A stretch of DNA of 64,000 nucleotides from Nemertoderma westbladi (GCA_032718475.1 JAUCBJ010000648.1:62001-126000); one strand, 5' to 3'; positions 1 through 11,187 are shown, numbered from the stretch's first letter. Numbers and translations are program-made. Notes: generated by a model from the sequence alone, not told the origin.

Positions 1-555
1 CAAATAAAATCGGATAACGATATACGTTATCAAAAGGTAAATCAAACACAAATAATACGGACTAATTCAGCAATAAACAAAGAAATCGTACGGAATGCAT
101 AAATACTTGAGACAGTGGAACCCACAATAATTTTAACTAATACGGTAATGCCTAACTGATTTATGCAACTTTTCGAACTCACCCCCTCCAATAATTCTCC
201 AGAAAAACAGATTCCCAGATACAAACCGGATGTGAACCTTTCCGTTTCCAGCGTTGCGGACGAAGTGCGATTTTCCCAACCAAAATTGTTGAGTTATCTA
301 TCTCCCAAACTTGCGAAACACGGTCTTGCTCTCGTTACAGTCTAGAAATGAGCTCTGAATCCTGAAAAACAAAAGAGTTAGCACCGGTATTTTACCGGTT
401 TTTTAAACACCGGTATTCAATTCCAAATATTTTACACGCGGTTCAAATCAAAATTTTATTTCAAAAATTAGCACTTAGCTAATCAAATACAAATTTTTAC
501 CTCAAAATACAAATTTTCAAATAACTTAAGTCCTACTGAACCGTAGTTCAGTAAA

Positions 556-643
556 ACATATTCCTACTGAATTAGGAAATATGTTAAATAATACCATATT
601 CCTACTGAATTAGGAAATATGTTAAATAATACCATATTCCTAC
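556..643 (-). repeat. Tandem duplication of primer-binding-site region, about 38 bp
   Basis: A unit of about 38 bp containing the reverse complement of GTAGGAATATG occurs twice, followed by a third start of the unit that abuts the LTR end. GTAGGAATATG is the 11-base sequence that directly follows the 5' LTR in element B, so copy D has three copies of the putative primer site. Confidence 0.75.
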
Positions 644-2373
644 TGAAGCGAAGAGACGTACCTGATATCCTGCAATATCCTACTGTAAAGTTTGTGAATC
701 AAAACATAATCCGACCTTCTCACCAAAACAGTAAACTCTAAGTAAGCAAATCTATTGCAGTATCGGTCTCTTATAACCGGTGAGGCAGAAAACAGTCTAC
801 GAACAGACAAACTTCGATAAAACAAAATCCCGCGCAGCGAATCCTAAAATCGGGCTGACTCACTGACGGACTAAGGGCGCTCGTATACTTTGCCGCGGTG
901 TGATTTATATGTGGGTGAGAGATAGAGGCGCTAGCTAGGTGTCTAACTAGCGGGCAAAGTGCAGTACGGACAAAAATTATTTTATATATTTTGAGGTGTA
1001 AATAATTCCTAACGCATGTGTGTTTTGATTCTAACAGTCAAAATCAGTTTTAGATCCTTCATATATATAATTACTGGGTCCGGTGTACATTTTACAAATA
1101 TTCTAATTTTATAGCTTGTAGGTCCAATACTCACGAATGACAAGGCTCCTTCCCCTTTTGTGTATTTCCAGGACTCAAATTCAGGCATAAGGTTAATACT
1201 ACGCCCAGAATTCGGCAATTTAATTTACCAGGTCCCTAATACTAAGAAGAAATGTGTTAGTTTACTACAGTAGGCGTACAGTTACAAAATAGCTAGCCTG
1301 GTGTCCTATCTAGAATTTTGGTTGCCTAGGTGGGCACGGCAACTTCCTATCAGAATGTCGGCGGGGACACGGTAGATGTTAGTATCCCTAATAGCCTCAA
1401 TTTATATGCGCCTAGCAGTAAACTGCCCTACCGCCTGAACGGTACAATCCCAATTCAGGTAAAAACACAGTAACCCTTCCTGGCCTACAAGTTCTAATGC
1501 AAATGGACACCGTTGTACTACAAACGGCCACCGACGCACCTATACCTGGCAAATGAGTTAGGCGTACAGCTTGCTGCACCCTACTAATGTGTATGCCTTG
1601 TACTGGTGTGCCTGCGTTCTATCTGTGTACTAGTATCTCTCTGCCTGATCTCTTCCTCCCCCCGTAGGAATATGAAGGTCTACTGTGGGTTTTTCTGAAT
1701 TAAGACAGTACAGTCCCTAAATGTAATTTTTAGCGCACAGCGTGTCAGTACCTCTACCTTCGATCTTAGGTCTTACACTTAGGTAACGAGGCATCGAACG
1801 CTGTCTAACCTTTCAGGCGATGGGCGAATAACTAAGAATGGGTATTGCGGGTTGTCTCCTTCTACATTCCTCCGATGTTCCCGTCTATTGCCGCGGTCCG
1901 ATGTCTAGCCTGCCATCTGTCTCTCAGTTGTGTTCACCGTGGTGAAACATAGTAAAAGCAGATGTAACAAATACTTTCTAACTTTATTACAAATAAACAA
2001 TAACTAATATACAATAAATGTAACAAGACGTAGTAAGAAGTGAATGATTAGAAGATTAAGATAACTAATGAACAAATCGCACCCTTTTATAGCAAATTAG
2101 TGCTGCTAACAATCTAGATAAATCTCGATTGTTCTATGAGTTCTACTAGGTTTTTAAAGATAATCATTGGTCCAGCAAACACGTATCTTGCACGATATTG
2201 GTTACTATCTAATAACTGCAATCGCATTGGTTAATCTACCTTAAGCAGATAAAATTAAATCGTAGCGGTTAATTCAAATGAGTTGAAACTTAGCACAAAA
2301 AATAATTCACACTTGCTAGGATTAGAACTCGATACCTACTACACGATTTTCTAACGCATAACCGACTGTGCTA
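644..2373 (-). repeat. Distal part of copy D LTR
   Basis: Reverse complement of most of the 1894-bp LTR of element B, from the tRNA-like box A to the LTR 3' end. It includes the segment at about 1665-1687 that corresponds to the proposed self-primer and the purine-rich run beside it. It joins, across the insertion at 2374-5305, to the first ~140 bp of the LTR at 5306-5447. Confidence 0.8.
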
Positions 2374-2611
2374 GGCTTGGGGTGAAACAGACTGCTGGGA
2401 GGGGGGAAAAAAAAATAAGAAAACCAGCAGGAAAACAATGTAAAACAGAAAGGGGAAAAGAGGGAAAAGGGAAGAAAAAAAGAAAAAATGTGAAAACATT
2501 AGACATATTGCTGAAATGATTTATTTTATAAGTAGATAAAAAAAGTATTGTTTTCATTTTTAAATAGGACATTATTTTAACTACTTCCATTGAAACCCCA
2601 GTCAAAAATGT

Positions 2612-2757
2612 TCATGCGTATCGCATGTGGGTCACGCATCTAATTCGCATGCAAATCGCATGGGAAAGTGTCGGGACCTTTAGAAGCGATACGCATGCGG
2701 ATATCATGCGAAGTACCCATGCGTATCGCACGTGTCTAGCATGCGATTCTCTTCAGT
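2612..2757. repeat. Cluster of CATGCG/CGCATG motifs
   Basis: About 145 bp with repeated direct and inverted copies of GCATGCG-like words, including CATGCGTATCGCATG forms that can fold as short hairpins. It stands out from the AT-rich surroundings. Function unknown. Confidence 0.6.
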
Positions 2758-2914
2758 GTAGAATAAACCAATGGCCATATATGACCAAATAAATTAACCC
2801 TATCTGGTCCGGTCTATTTCACTACTCAATTGGCCCAGGGGGGGGGGGGGCAGAGGGGGGTCATTTTAGACATTTGTTTATATCTTGGCTCAAAAATTAT
2901 AATTTCAATGGTTT

Positions 2915-3215
2915 AAAGGTTTTCGAGGTCGCTGTTTACGATAAAACTTGTTAAAAAAATATTCTGGCAATGCAACCATCATTTTTAGTGCCATCTGGTG
3001 CTCCAGAATGAAAAGTACAAAGTAGCAAAAATTTCAAACTGTTAAATTTTGCCTTTGGTTTGATAAGTCTAAAGCTATACTGGTTTTCAAGGTCGCTGAT
3101 CTTGATACAACTCGTTAAAATCATTCGTGGGAATATGAATGCAACTATGATCGTCGGTGCTTGTCTGCTCTGGGACGAAAAATACAAGTAGCATAAAATT
3201 TCAAACGACAAAAAT
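2915..3215. repeat. Diverged tandem duplication, about 170-185 bp
   Basis: Two consecutive segments, starting near 2915 (TTTTCGAGGTCGCTG) and 3085 (TTTTCAAGGTCGCTG), run in parallel to the shared end AAAATTTCAAAC with many substitutions. Older duplication; no coding signal. Confidence 0.55.
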
Positions 3216-3520
3216 CGAATTTGATCGGATAATATGATATTGAGTGGCATATATGTGATCTACAGTAGCATCCTAAAAAACACCTTATGTCATAAAATCA
3301 GGTTGATATTTGGTAATGATTTTGGAATATCAAATTTGTGCTACTTGTATTTTTCGTGCTGCACATTGACACATCCAAAAATGCCGTAATTAACAAGGTA
3401 CGATATTTTTTAGTGTCATATTCGTGATCATGGATCAGCATCCCGAAAAACTCAAGGTGAAAATCAATTTGATTTCGTGGTGATATTTAATTATCATATT
3501 TTATTATCATAATTGAAAGA

Positions 3521-3539
3521 CATTGTCGGACAATGTCAG
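3521..3539. repeat. Short perfect inverted repeat
   Basis: GACATTGTC and GACAATGTC are separated by one base; a related half-site CTGTCGGACAAT follows near 3559. It could be a small hairpin or a protein-binding palindrome; nothing nearby tells which. Confidence 0.5.
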
Positions 3540-4995
3540 AGAAAGTGAGTGGCACACACTGTCGGACAATATAACACAGGTGGTTCGAGTAAATTACGGC
3601 GAATAAAGATACAAAAAAACAAAGAAAGAAAAGATACAAGAAATGTTAAAGATATATGCTTTGATGTAATAACTTCAACGATAAACTATTACTATACATA
3701 ATGTAATTTTTCTAGAATAAAAAGAACATTTCCAGTAAACAGAAAACATTGCCGATAAAGTTTTTACATTTATTAAAAATTCAATTTCATTGATAAAAAT
3801 AATGAATCTATAAACAATGCAGGAGTGGGAAATAATCTGCGCTATAATAACTTTTAAGAAACGAGAATAAAGACACAGATATAAAAAAGAACAATAATAC
3901 CTCGTAATGGACATTGTAAGAACGTAGGCCATATTTTTTATAATTTATTTACTCCAACATTAATAAGCGCCAAATTTATAACATGGAAACGTAGACATAA
4001 TCGCCTCAACCATTAAGCAATGGAATGTCAGTGATTTAGAATCCCATCCCTCGGTGCCAGCACCCCCACATAGCGCCGCCAACCCATCCATCCATTGGTT
4101 GAGATCGGTATCGTCCTTAGCAACGAACAACCACTCAGGGCCGCCTTTTTAACATTTAAAGTTTATTTAACATATTAACAATCTTAATGATATTATTTCA
4201 TACAATAAGCAGGACAAAATAATCTCCACTCCAGTTAAAGTTTAACGGTATATACTATATATCCATCCATCTTACTCATCGCTGTCACTATCAAGTATTA
4301 TTAGTTGCATGGCCAATGGAATTTGGTCCTGGAAATGGCAGAGGTAAAGATAACGATGATTTACCACGTCTGGGTTGATGGTTCTCTTCACACGATAACA
4401 GCAAGGGTGGACCAATCAACTGATAGCTCCTGAAATGAGGTCGTCGATTACTCCGGATATCCTGGGTTTGAATTTCCTTCCGGAGTTGTTTTAATGAATA
4501 ACCATTAGCTTTCATGTCCCGACATAATAATTTAGTAAGGAAATTTAGTAAGGAAGGTATAGAAGTTATTGTCAATCATATTATTACTATGTATTATAAT
4601 TTCAGCTCTATAATATTCACCACCACCATATTTCACTTCATATGTATTAACTTTGCCAATTAAATCCCATTGAAAATTCCTAACTTCTCTCTCTAAGTCA
4701 ACCGCCCATATTGCTTTGTCATGCCGACAATATACAATTGCGTGTGTAATATCCATATCAATTGTTTAGAACATTTAGAACATCTATTTGAGATATTGCT
4801 GTTTTAATCCGTGAATAATAATCGGGTATAATAATAATCGCATAATAATGCAGTGATAATACAGTAATACAGTAATAATAAAGAATAGGGCCTAGTCTAC
4901 ATCAGATGTCATGATATATGATGCCTTGGGCTGAATTTTGAATAATAGAGAAGCTATTGAACCCCTAACCCTACAGCACCGGTAGGTATATTAAA

Positions 4996-5031
4996 CAGCC
5001 TCTGCCTATTGCTCAGCCTCTGCCTATTGCT
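4996..5031. repeat. 18-bp direct tandem repeat, 2 copies
   Basis: CAGCCTCTGCCTATTGCT occurs twice in a row with no mismatch. Confidence 0.9.
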
Positions 5032-5176
5032 ATAATAATAGGCTGATAATAGACCCCTAACAGCCTAAGGCAGGTATAGTATATAGATAGGCAGCGTCAC
5101 TGAAAGTACAATTTATAGTATTTAAATTTCCCTCTACTACCAGAGAACTCAATATTCTCACTGGATTTTACACTTA

Positions 5177-5284
5177 CCTTAGCAGCTCCCTACCACGCAC
5201 CTTAACAAGCTACCACCGACCTTAGCACGCTACCACCGACCTTAGCACACTACCACCGACCTTAGCTTTTACCACGCACCTTAG
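5177..5284. repeat. 20-bp minisatellite, about 5 copies
   Basis: Unit CTTAGCACGCTACCACCGAC repeated with a few substitutions and one shortened copy, at the right edge of the insertion in copy D's LTR. Confidence 0.85.
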
Positions 5285-5305
5285 GCATTCCTACTCATGA
5301 CAGCA

Positions 5306-5447
5306 TGAGCTACTGAACCACTTAAACAATGTTATACAAATAGATATAGTAAATGCAAATGAGGACTTAATGTAATCTTTATAGCAAATTAATTCGAACA
5401 AAATAAAATTTTGAAAATCCACGGCTTTATGGGGATATAATTCTATA
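5306..5447 (-). repeat. Proximal end of copy D LTR
   Basis: Reverse complement of the first ~140 bp of the element B LTR (TATAG start at 5447). It breaks off inside the tRNA-like box A at the presumed insertion duplication. Confidence 0.8.
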
Positions 5448-5458
5448 GTCCAATCTTT

Positions 5459-5700
5459 GCACAGGCTATCCAACATTTATCCCATTTTTGCACAGGCTAT
5501 CCAACAGTTATCCAATTTTTGCACAGGCTATCCAACAGTTATCCAATTTTTGCACAGCTTATCCAACAGTTATCCAATCTTTGCAGAGGCTATCCAACAG
5601 TTATCCAATCTTTGCACAGGCTATCCAACAGTTATCCAATCTTTGCACTGGCTATCCAACAGTTAACCAATTTTTGCAGAGGCTATCCAACAATTATCGA
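5459..5700 (+). repeat. 31-bp tandem repeat, 8 units
   Basis: Units begin GCACAGGCTATCCAACAGTT and are followed by ATCCAATTTTT or close variants. Left arm of the inverted pair. Confidence 0.95.
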
Positions 5701-6441
5701 AAATGTATTTAAAAAGGCAAAGGTCTCACGGCTCTCTGGGATTTCAATTTTACATTTATTAAGAGCAGGTCTCCTTGAAATAATTTTATAGTTGTACCAG
5801 TACCATATACTATGGCTAAACTGAGATCAGGATAGCATCCTTTCTTATATATAGTATTGTCTTTATGGGCTGACCGATTTTTAATTAATTAGGCCTAATT
5901 AATCCTCATCATTTAATAAATTAATCCCGCCTTCCAGTAGTTAGTGGCGTTGTTCTTTCGAAGCTCTACAGTTCACTGAGCGACTGGACTGGACCTTCTC
6001 TCTCTTGGCTCATCTACTCATCCCCAATAATACACCTTATTGTCATCGCGAGTAACAACTATCTCCATTGTTGTACCAAATTCACAACAGTGACTGGGAT
6101 GAGGTAGGCCTATGGAGAGGGGACGACGGACATCGGTATGTCGGGAAACATTGACGGAGGATGGGGACGAACAAACGACTTTCATCACTCAATACTTTCG
6201 ATATACGCCAATGTTCTTCGTTACACAGGCAACAATGTTAGGAAGCGCCAGCAGGCACGCATTTGATTCTACGTCGTCAGAAGGAAATCCGAAGACAAGA
6301 CGGAAACCATTCCAGGGTTCGGTTCCGATATAATCGGTCAGCCCATAAATACAATACTGGTACTATAACAAAGGCTGCATATCCTGATATCAGTACGTGG
6401 TACCGGTACAAAACTTTTTTTCGCCATTATAAATTCATATT

Positions 6442-6516
6442 CGATAACTGTTGGATAGCCAGTGCACAGATTGGATAACTGTTGGATAGCCTGTGCAAAA
6501 ATTGGATAACTGTTAT
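6442..6516 (-). repeat. 31-bp tandem repeat, inverted copies
   Basis: Two full units and a partial one of the same 31-bp repeat in the opposite orientation. Confidence 0.9.
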
Positions 6517-6652
6517 AACCGGTAACAACTGTCAGTAAATATTACTATCCCAAATATAACACCAATGGAATACTAAATATAGACGAAACTGCAAAATTTC
6601 ATCAATTTTTTTGGACCCGAAATAATTTTTCAGCTATACTTAGTATAAACAA

Positions 6653-6658
6653 TTTATT
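6653..6658 (-). promoter_or_regulatory. Candidate polyadenylation signal AATAAA
   Basis: Minus-strand AATAAA about 77 bp downstream of the receptor stop codon at 6735-6737, a usual distance for a short 3' UTR. Confidence 0.5.
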
Positions 6659-6734
6659 CAACCATATAAATATATTTTAGAATACTAAATAGAAAAGTCG
6701 GACAAGTTGTATAGTTATCTCGTTCGATCCATTA

Positions 6735-7891
6735 CTAGATTCCATAGACTTCCTTAGCATTTAAATAGTCCAGATTGTCCTCATTCAATGCGGATTGGTT
6801 GATTATTCCAGCTCCGGTAACTTCTGATTGGTTGACATATATTGGGGATACTGTCTTACTCATGCATGCACGGTTATCTGATTGGTTGTTCATTGAGGAT
6901 TCCACTACTTGTGATTGGTTAACATAAAGTGAAGGCACCGATTGAGTGATTCCAGAAGAGCCATTAAATCGGTTGTTAATGAAAGGTGCATCATTATCAG
7001 CTGTGTTGGTATTATCTCGCCCTCTCCCCTCCACTACTGTGTTGGTATTCTCTCGCCCTCTCCCCTCCACTACTGTGTTGGTATTCTCTCGCCCTCTCCC
7101 CTCCACTACTGTGTTGGTATTCTCTTGTCCTTTCTCCTCCACTGTGTTGGTATTCTCTCGCCCTCTCCCCTCCACTACTGTGTTGGTATTCTCTCGCCCT
7201 CTCCCCTCCACTACTGTGTTGGTATTCTCTCGCCCTCTCCCCTCCACTACTGTGTTGCTATTCTCTTGTCCTTTCTCCTCCACTGTGTTGGTATTCTCTC
7301 GCCCTCTCCCCTCCACTACTGTGTTGGTATTCTCTCGCCCTCTCCCCTCCACTACTGTGTTGGTATTCTCCACAGTGATTGTGTTCTGGCAATTTGTATC
7401 AGTTTCTGTAGTTACCTTGTTTCTACCAACTTTAGATTCATCGATAGTATCATAGGGATGCTCTTCATTTATGATCTGATCATCTCGACTACTGGAGGTA
7501 AGCGGAGTAAGATTGACAGGTGACTGATTGGTTGATGGGTGATTTACAGACCTCTCATTGGCTGTTTGATTTATAGTTATGCCATTGGAAGGTGGAATTA
7601 GATAGCTCTCATTGGCTGGTTGGTTTCGAAAACTCTCAGTGGCTAATGACCGATTGTTTGAAGCTCGAATGGCTGGTATCTCTAATTCTTCGTAGGGGTG
7701 ACTCGGGATGTTAGCTGGACCATCCAGTCCATATACAACTGTGTCATCGTAGACAGGACTACGAGGTTTTCTATTCCGATATCTTTTGAGTAAAATGATT
7801 GCCAATACGACTATAACAATCACTGCAAATCCACATCCAACAACACCTCCAATGATTGCAGCAGAGGAATTGGAATTTGTAGGAATTTCAT
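6735..7891 (-). CDS. Receptor-like protein, last exon: membrane segment and tyrosine-rich tail
   Basis: The exon begins after a pyrimidine/T-rich acceptor (TTTTTAG) at 7892 and ends at TAG 6735-6737. It encodes a short Ser/Asn linker, one hydrophobic membrane helix of about 24 residues (about 7862-7790) followed by a basic stop-transfer KRYRNRK, then a long cytoplasmic tail. The tail holds several tyrosine motifs: VVYGLDG, HPYEELE, HPYDTIDE, two YVNQ and a terminal YLNA. YxN is the known docking form for Grb2-type SH2 domains once phosphorylated. The middle of the tail is a 12-residue repeat. The exon joins the upstream exon in phase 1. I infer a single-pass adhesion or signalling receptor; no kinase or phosphatase domain is visible. 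Confidence 0.75.
7008..7372 (-). repeat. 36-bp coding minisatellite (12-residue repeat)
   Basis: About ten units of NTNTVVEGRGRE, with two or more shorter variants containing EEKGQE (33 bp). Every unit keeps the reading frame, so length changes do not break the receptor tail. The antisense frames are also open, but this is only a result of the repeat. Confidence 0.95.
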
Positions 7892-8951
7892 CTAAAAATA
7901 TAACAATAATAAAATTTTGAGTGAATAATGAAGAATAAGTGAACTTGAATCGATTTTGGGAATGAAGATACGGTTGGCTACATCACATTCAAAATATAAT
8001 AAAAGCGGTTCTGTATGTCAGAAAGCGTGCAGGATATATTGGGATATTTGTATGAGATATATATATATTTATTATTTACCTTATTTAATCCAGGCTCCAA
8101 AGGAGCAACCCATAAAAAACAATAATAATAATATAATATAAAATATAGTGCGATATAAATAATAATAAAGATTCACATGTTAACCCAACACACAAGATGT
8201 GAAACATCTTTAATAACAGTTAATGTCGACAGTCGTCAGGAAGTGCGTCCTTCTGATCGTTTGAACATAACCTGCTAGGATGGTGTTCTTCAGTATGTAC
8301 CATCTGATGCAGAGGATCGTCGATCCGGAATTCCTACGGATAGGACCTACCTAAGGGGAATGCATGAACTAAGCAGCATTGAGTGGGTTGTCTAGTCAAT
8401 GTCTAGGATTTTTCATAGATTAAATATAAAACTCAATGATCGATTATTTAGAGAAGCAGTAGAACCAGTAACTCCTAAATGAATGGCCAAATGGACTCTA
8501 AAGGTCACTAAATATCTGGACTTATAAAAGAATGCTAAGCCGCGGTCATTGAGTCAAGTACAATAGATAAATATCCAGCCAGCCCCATACAGCATCGACG
8601 GTGTCTCAATAGTCAACCAAACTTGAAACTAATATAGAACCGCCTCCGCTTTACAGGACATTGCTTTTGCCTTGATAACTATCCGGTGGAGAACATGCCT
8701 TTGCGTTATCTCTGCATTTTGAAGAGAATAAGCATGGTGGACAGTTGATGACTTTTTTGAGATGTCTCTCAAAGTACAAGAATCAAACATAGGCTTATTT
8801 AGGTTGCAGTGTTCAATCGATTCAGTCAGATATATATCAACAACAATACACAAAATTTAGAAGGCAGAAATTAATTAAAATTCTGACTCTAAATTAATAC
8901 AATGCAGTTGTTCTATAGTGTATATAAATTAATAAAAAAAAATTGTCTCAC
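7892..8951 (-). other. Intron of the receptor gene
   Basis: About 1.06 kb between donor GTGAGA (minus strand, at 8951) and the acceptor at 7892. Phase 1 on both sides gives an Asp codon across the junction. AT-rich; no other gene seen inside. Confidence 0.7.
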
Positions 8952-9581
8952 CATATAAACGAAATGGTTCTCCAACAACTGGAATAGTTGGATCGCGGCA
9001 ACCGAACTTATTACAGGCCACCACTGAGAAGTAATGCCGTTCATTGGGTAATCCTGAGACGATTATAGTTGAATCAGTTGTATTTCCTGTTGTTATAGTA
9101 ACAATATTTCCTTTACTGTTGTTGTACTCAACTCTAAACCATTGATTAGATCCACCATTGAATCCTGGTGTCCAACTAACTATAACTCTGGAATTATCAA
9201 CTGCTTCTACTTTAACTCCAGTCGGCATATGTGGAGGTCCTATAGGTTCCAACCTAACGTCACATTCAACCTCAGTATTACTGCTAGGGATACCATTTCC
9301 AACCCTCCCAAAGTAGGTTAGATTAATATCATCTCTCGTTACATCATATATAGTTAGATTTAAAACAGCTGTACTTTTATACTCAGAGTTTTCCACTACA
9401 AATGATGTTCTATATTTATCACCATCGGGCAGCTTCTCATTTAAGTTAGCTCCACTAATCCAATAGACACTCGATTCAATAACAGCTGGATAACTTTCCA
9501 TTGTACATGTTAGAGTAACGACATTCCCAACATCCCCTATAACAGTTCGCTCTGTGTCTTTGTGAATCCAAATGGGTTTGT
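8952..9581 (-). CDS. Receptor-like protein, upstream exon: Ig-like and fibronectin type III domains
   Basis: A 630-bp exon bounded by the acceptor TTTTCTTAG (exon starts 9581) and donor GTGAGA (exon ends 8952). It encodes an Ig-like domain with VTLTC, a VYW core tryptophan and a late-strand region (LTIYDVTRDD). The usual second cysteine before the end of the domain appears replaced (LTYFGRV). A fibronectin type III domain follows, with PTGVKV, VSWTPG, WFRVEY and HYFSVVACNKFG motifs. There are several N-glycosylation sequons. Extracellular by topology. Upstream exons, including the signal peptide, were not found in the window, so the gene is partial at its 5' end. Confidence 0.75.
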
Positions 9582-9763
9582 CTAAGAAAATAGAAAAACA
9601 ATTTTATTCTTGAATTGTTACTTTTTCGCTCGAATGTACCCAAAATCGAGAAATAATTACTACTTTTTTCCCTAGGGAAAAAAGAAAGCCATATGATTGC
9701 ATTGATTTTACTTTTAACCAGCGAAGTAAAATAAAATAATTTATAATATATTTTTGGTGGAGT

Positions 9764-9961
9764 CGCAATAGCTTTTGAGAGTGTGAATGTATTTTGCTCA
9801 AATTACTTGCAAACCTTTTCTACTTTGATGCTCTTTCATATAGAAAATTAAAAATAATTAACCACAATTATTTTTAATTTTCTATATTAAAGAGCATCAA
9901 AGTAGAAAAGGTTTGTATGTAATTTGAGCAAAATCCATTCACACTCTCAAAAGCTATTGCG
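9764..9961. repeat. Large palindrome, 96-bp arms (MITE-like hairpin)
   Basis: Arms 9764-9859 and 9866-9961 are near-perfect reverse complements around a 6-bp loop. They begin CGCAATAGCTTTTGAGAGTG and end with its complement. No gene inside. It could be a foldback or MITE remnant; if transcribed it would form a strong hairpin. Confidence 0.85.
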
Positions 9962-10207
9962 AATTTAGTGTCTGCAAGTCGAACCCCAAAACGGAAGTCA
10001 ATATCCAATATTGGTTTATGTTGTTAAGCGGCTCTCTAGATACGTAATAAATATTCTAGAACACTAAATTATTTAACATTGAGTAAGGCAGCATCAGGAG
10101 TTGGAGTGTACAATAATTTGAATCAAATACTTACACTAATTACATTAACACTAATTACAATCAACTCATCACTACTTGGCAACGGGTAATTACATTTATA
10201 GGACATA

Positions 10208-10278
10208 GGCAAGGCAGGCACTATTAGTGTAAAGTGACTAATAAGCCAGCTTGCTTATTGTTTATCTATATAACTATA
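10208..10278 (+). repeat. Dispersed 70-bp repeat, copy 1 (others 11188-11257, 11258-11317)
   Basis: Starts GGCAAGGCAGGCACTATTAG and ends in TATATAACTATA. Copies 2 and 3 are head-to-tail at 11188-11317. The three copies flank the duplicated AT-rich block between them. Confidence 0.85.
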
Positions 10279-10281
10279 GGC

Positions 10282-10324
10282 AATGGAAATGGAATGGAAA
10301 TGGAAATGGAAATGGAAATGGAAA
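10282..10324 (+). repeat. GGAAAT microsatellite
   Basis: About seven copies of a GGAAAT/GGAAT word. Confidence 0.9.
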
Positions 10325-10516
10325 GTTTTTATTTACTTCTATAAGTAAAAACGCACCAACATGCACAACACAATAAAATAAGATCATTTTTTTAAACATT
10401 CACTGAGTGACTGATAGAGGCCGTATCTAAATAATCAAATATTAATATACATATAGTATACTATACAATACACCGATATAAAAACAAATTTATTACTATT
10501 GGTAAGTATGTTGGTG

Positions 10517-11060
10517 TATGCGATATACAATATAAAATAAGTATGTAAGATATTGTTTTTAAAATACATAAAATAAATTAAAATAAGTCTGTAGGATAGT
10601 GATCATAAAATAGAAACAAACAGCACATTAAAATACTTAAAATTTAATAAAATAAAATAAAATGATTTAAGATTTAATTATTTTAAGTTAGTAGTTTTAT
10701 TCTTAAAATAAGCCGTGTTTAATAAAATAAGCATATTATGTAATGTAGGTTTATTGAATTAAAATAATGTATTTAAAATAATGGACGTATGTTAAAATAT
10801 GCGATATACAATATAAAATAAGTATGTAGTGAATTATTTTTAAAATACATAAAATAAATTAAAATAAGTCTGTACGATAGTGATCTTAAAATAGAAACAA
10901 ACAACACATTAAAATATTAAAATACTTAAAAATTAATAAAATAAAATGTTTTAAGTTAGTAGTTTTATTCTTAAAATAAGCAATGTTTAATAAAATAAGT
11001 ATATTATGTAGGTTTATTGAATTAAAATAATGTAGAAATAATGTATTTAAAGTAATGAAA
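10517..11060 (+). repeat. Tandem duplication, period about 281 bp
   Basis: TATGCGATATACAATATAAA starts both copies (10517 and 10798). The copies stay parallel with small indels to about 11060. Very AT-rich (TAAAATAAA words), no coding signal. Confidence 0.85.
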
Positions 11061-11187
11061 TATTGAAATAAAAATATAAAAGTTTATGTTCTTTTGGACT
11101 ATTATTATGGTAGATTACGGAATGCTTTCAAGTATGAGGTCAAATCAACATCACGTAATAGAGTTTTAAAGGCAGGCAGTTTTAAAG

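Larger units (their letters stand above)
2374..5305. mobile_element. Unclassified 2.9 kb insertion in copy D LTR
   Basis: The LTR of copy D is interrupted here. The flanks TGTGCTA (2367-2373) and TGAGCTA (5306-5312) look like a 7-bp target duplication with one mismatch. No convincing gene, terminal inverted repeats or LTRs were seen. It holds a GCATGCG-rich cluster, a 12-base G run near 2838, diverged tandem copies, ATA-rich microsatellite at 4825-4890, and short tandem repeats at its right end. The insertion may itself be composite. Confidence 0.55.
1..5447 (-). mobile_element. BEL/Pao-type LTR retrotransposon copy D, partial
   Basis: Reverse-strand relative of element B. Positions 1-643 match the reverse complement of B's leader (about 22339-22955), and 644-5447 match B's LTR with a 2.9 kb insertion in it. 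The LTR begins (reading on the minus strand) with TATAG at 5447 and its 3' end lies near 644. The rest of the element, including gag and pol, lies outside the window to the left. It is more diverged from B than B's two LTRs are from each other, so it is a separate insertion of the same family. The upstream flank is a 31-bp tandem repeat. Confidence 0.8.
5448..6516. mobile_element. Foldback-like element with tandem-repeat arms
   Basis: Eight 31-bp units (about 5459-5700) point one way, and about two and a half units of the same repeat point the other way at 6442-6516. The inner ends of both arms read TATCGA/TCGATA, so the arms are true inverted copies around a ~740-bp middle. This arrangement is known for foldback transposons. 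The middle has no protein I recognise. Copy D's LTR is inserted in the left arm, so the outer edge and any target duplication are not visible. Confidence 0.5.

Noticed and set aside
2374-5305. Helitron or TIR transposon identity for the insertion in D
   Set aside because: No TC...CTRR ends with hairpin and no terminal inverted repeats found.
6942-7523. Long plus-strand frames opposite the receptor tail
   Set aside because: They are antisense products of the 36-bp tandem repeat and encode only low-complexity repeats.
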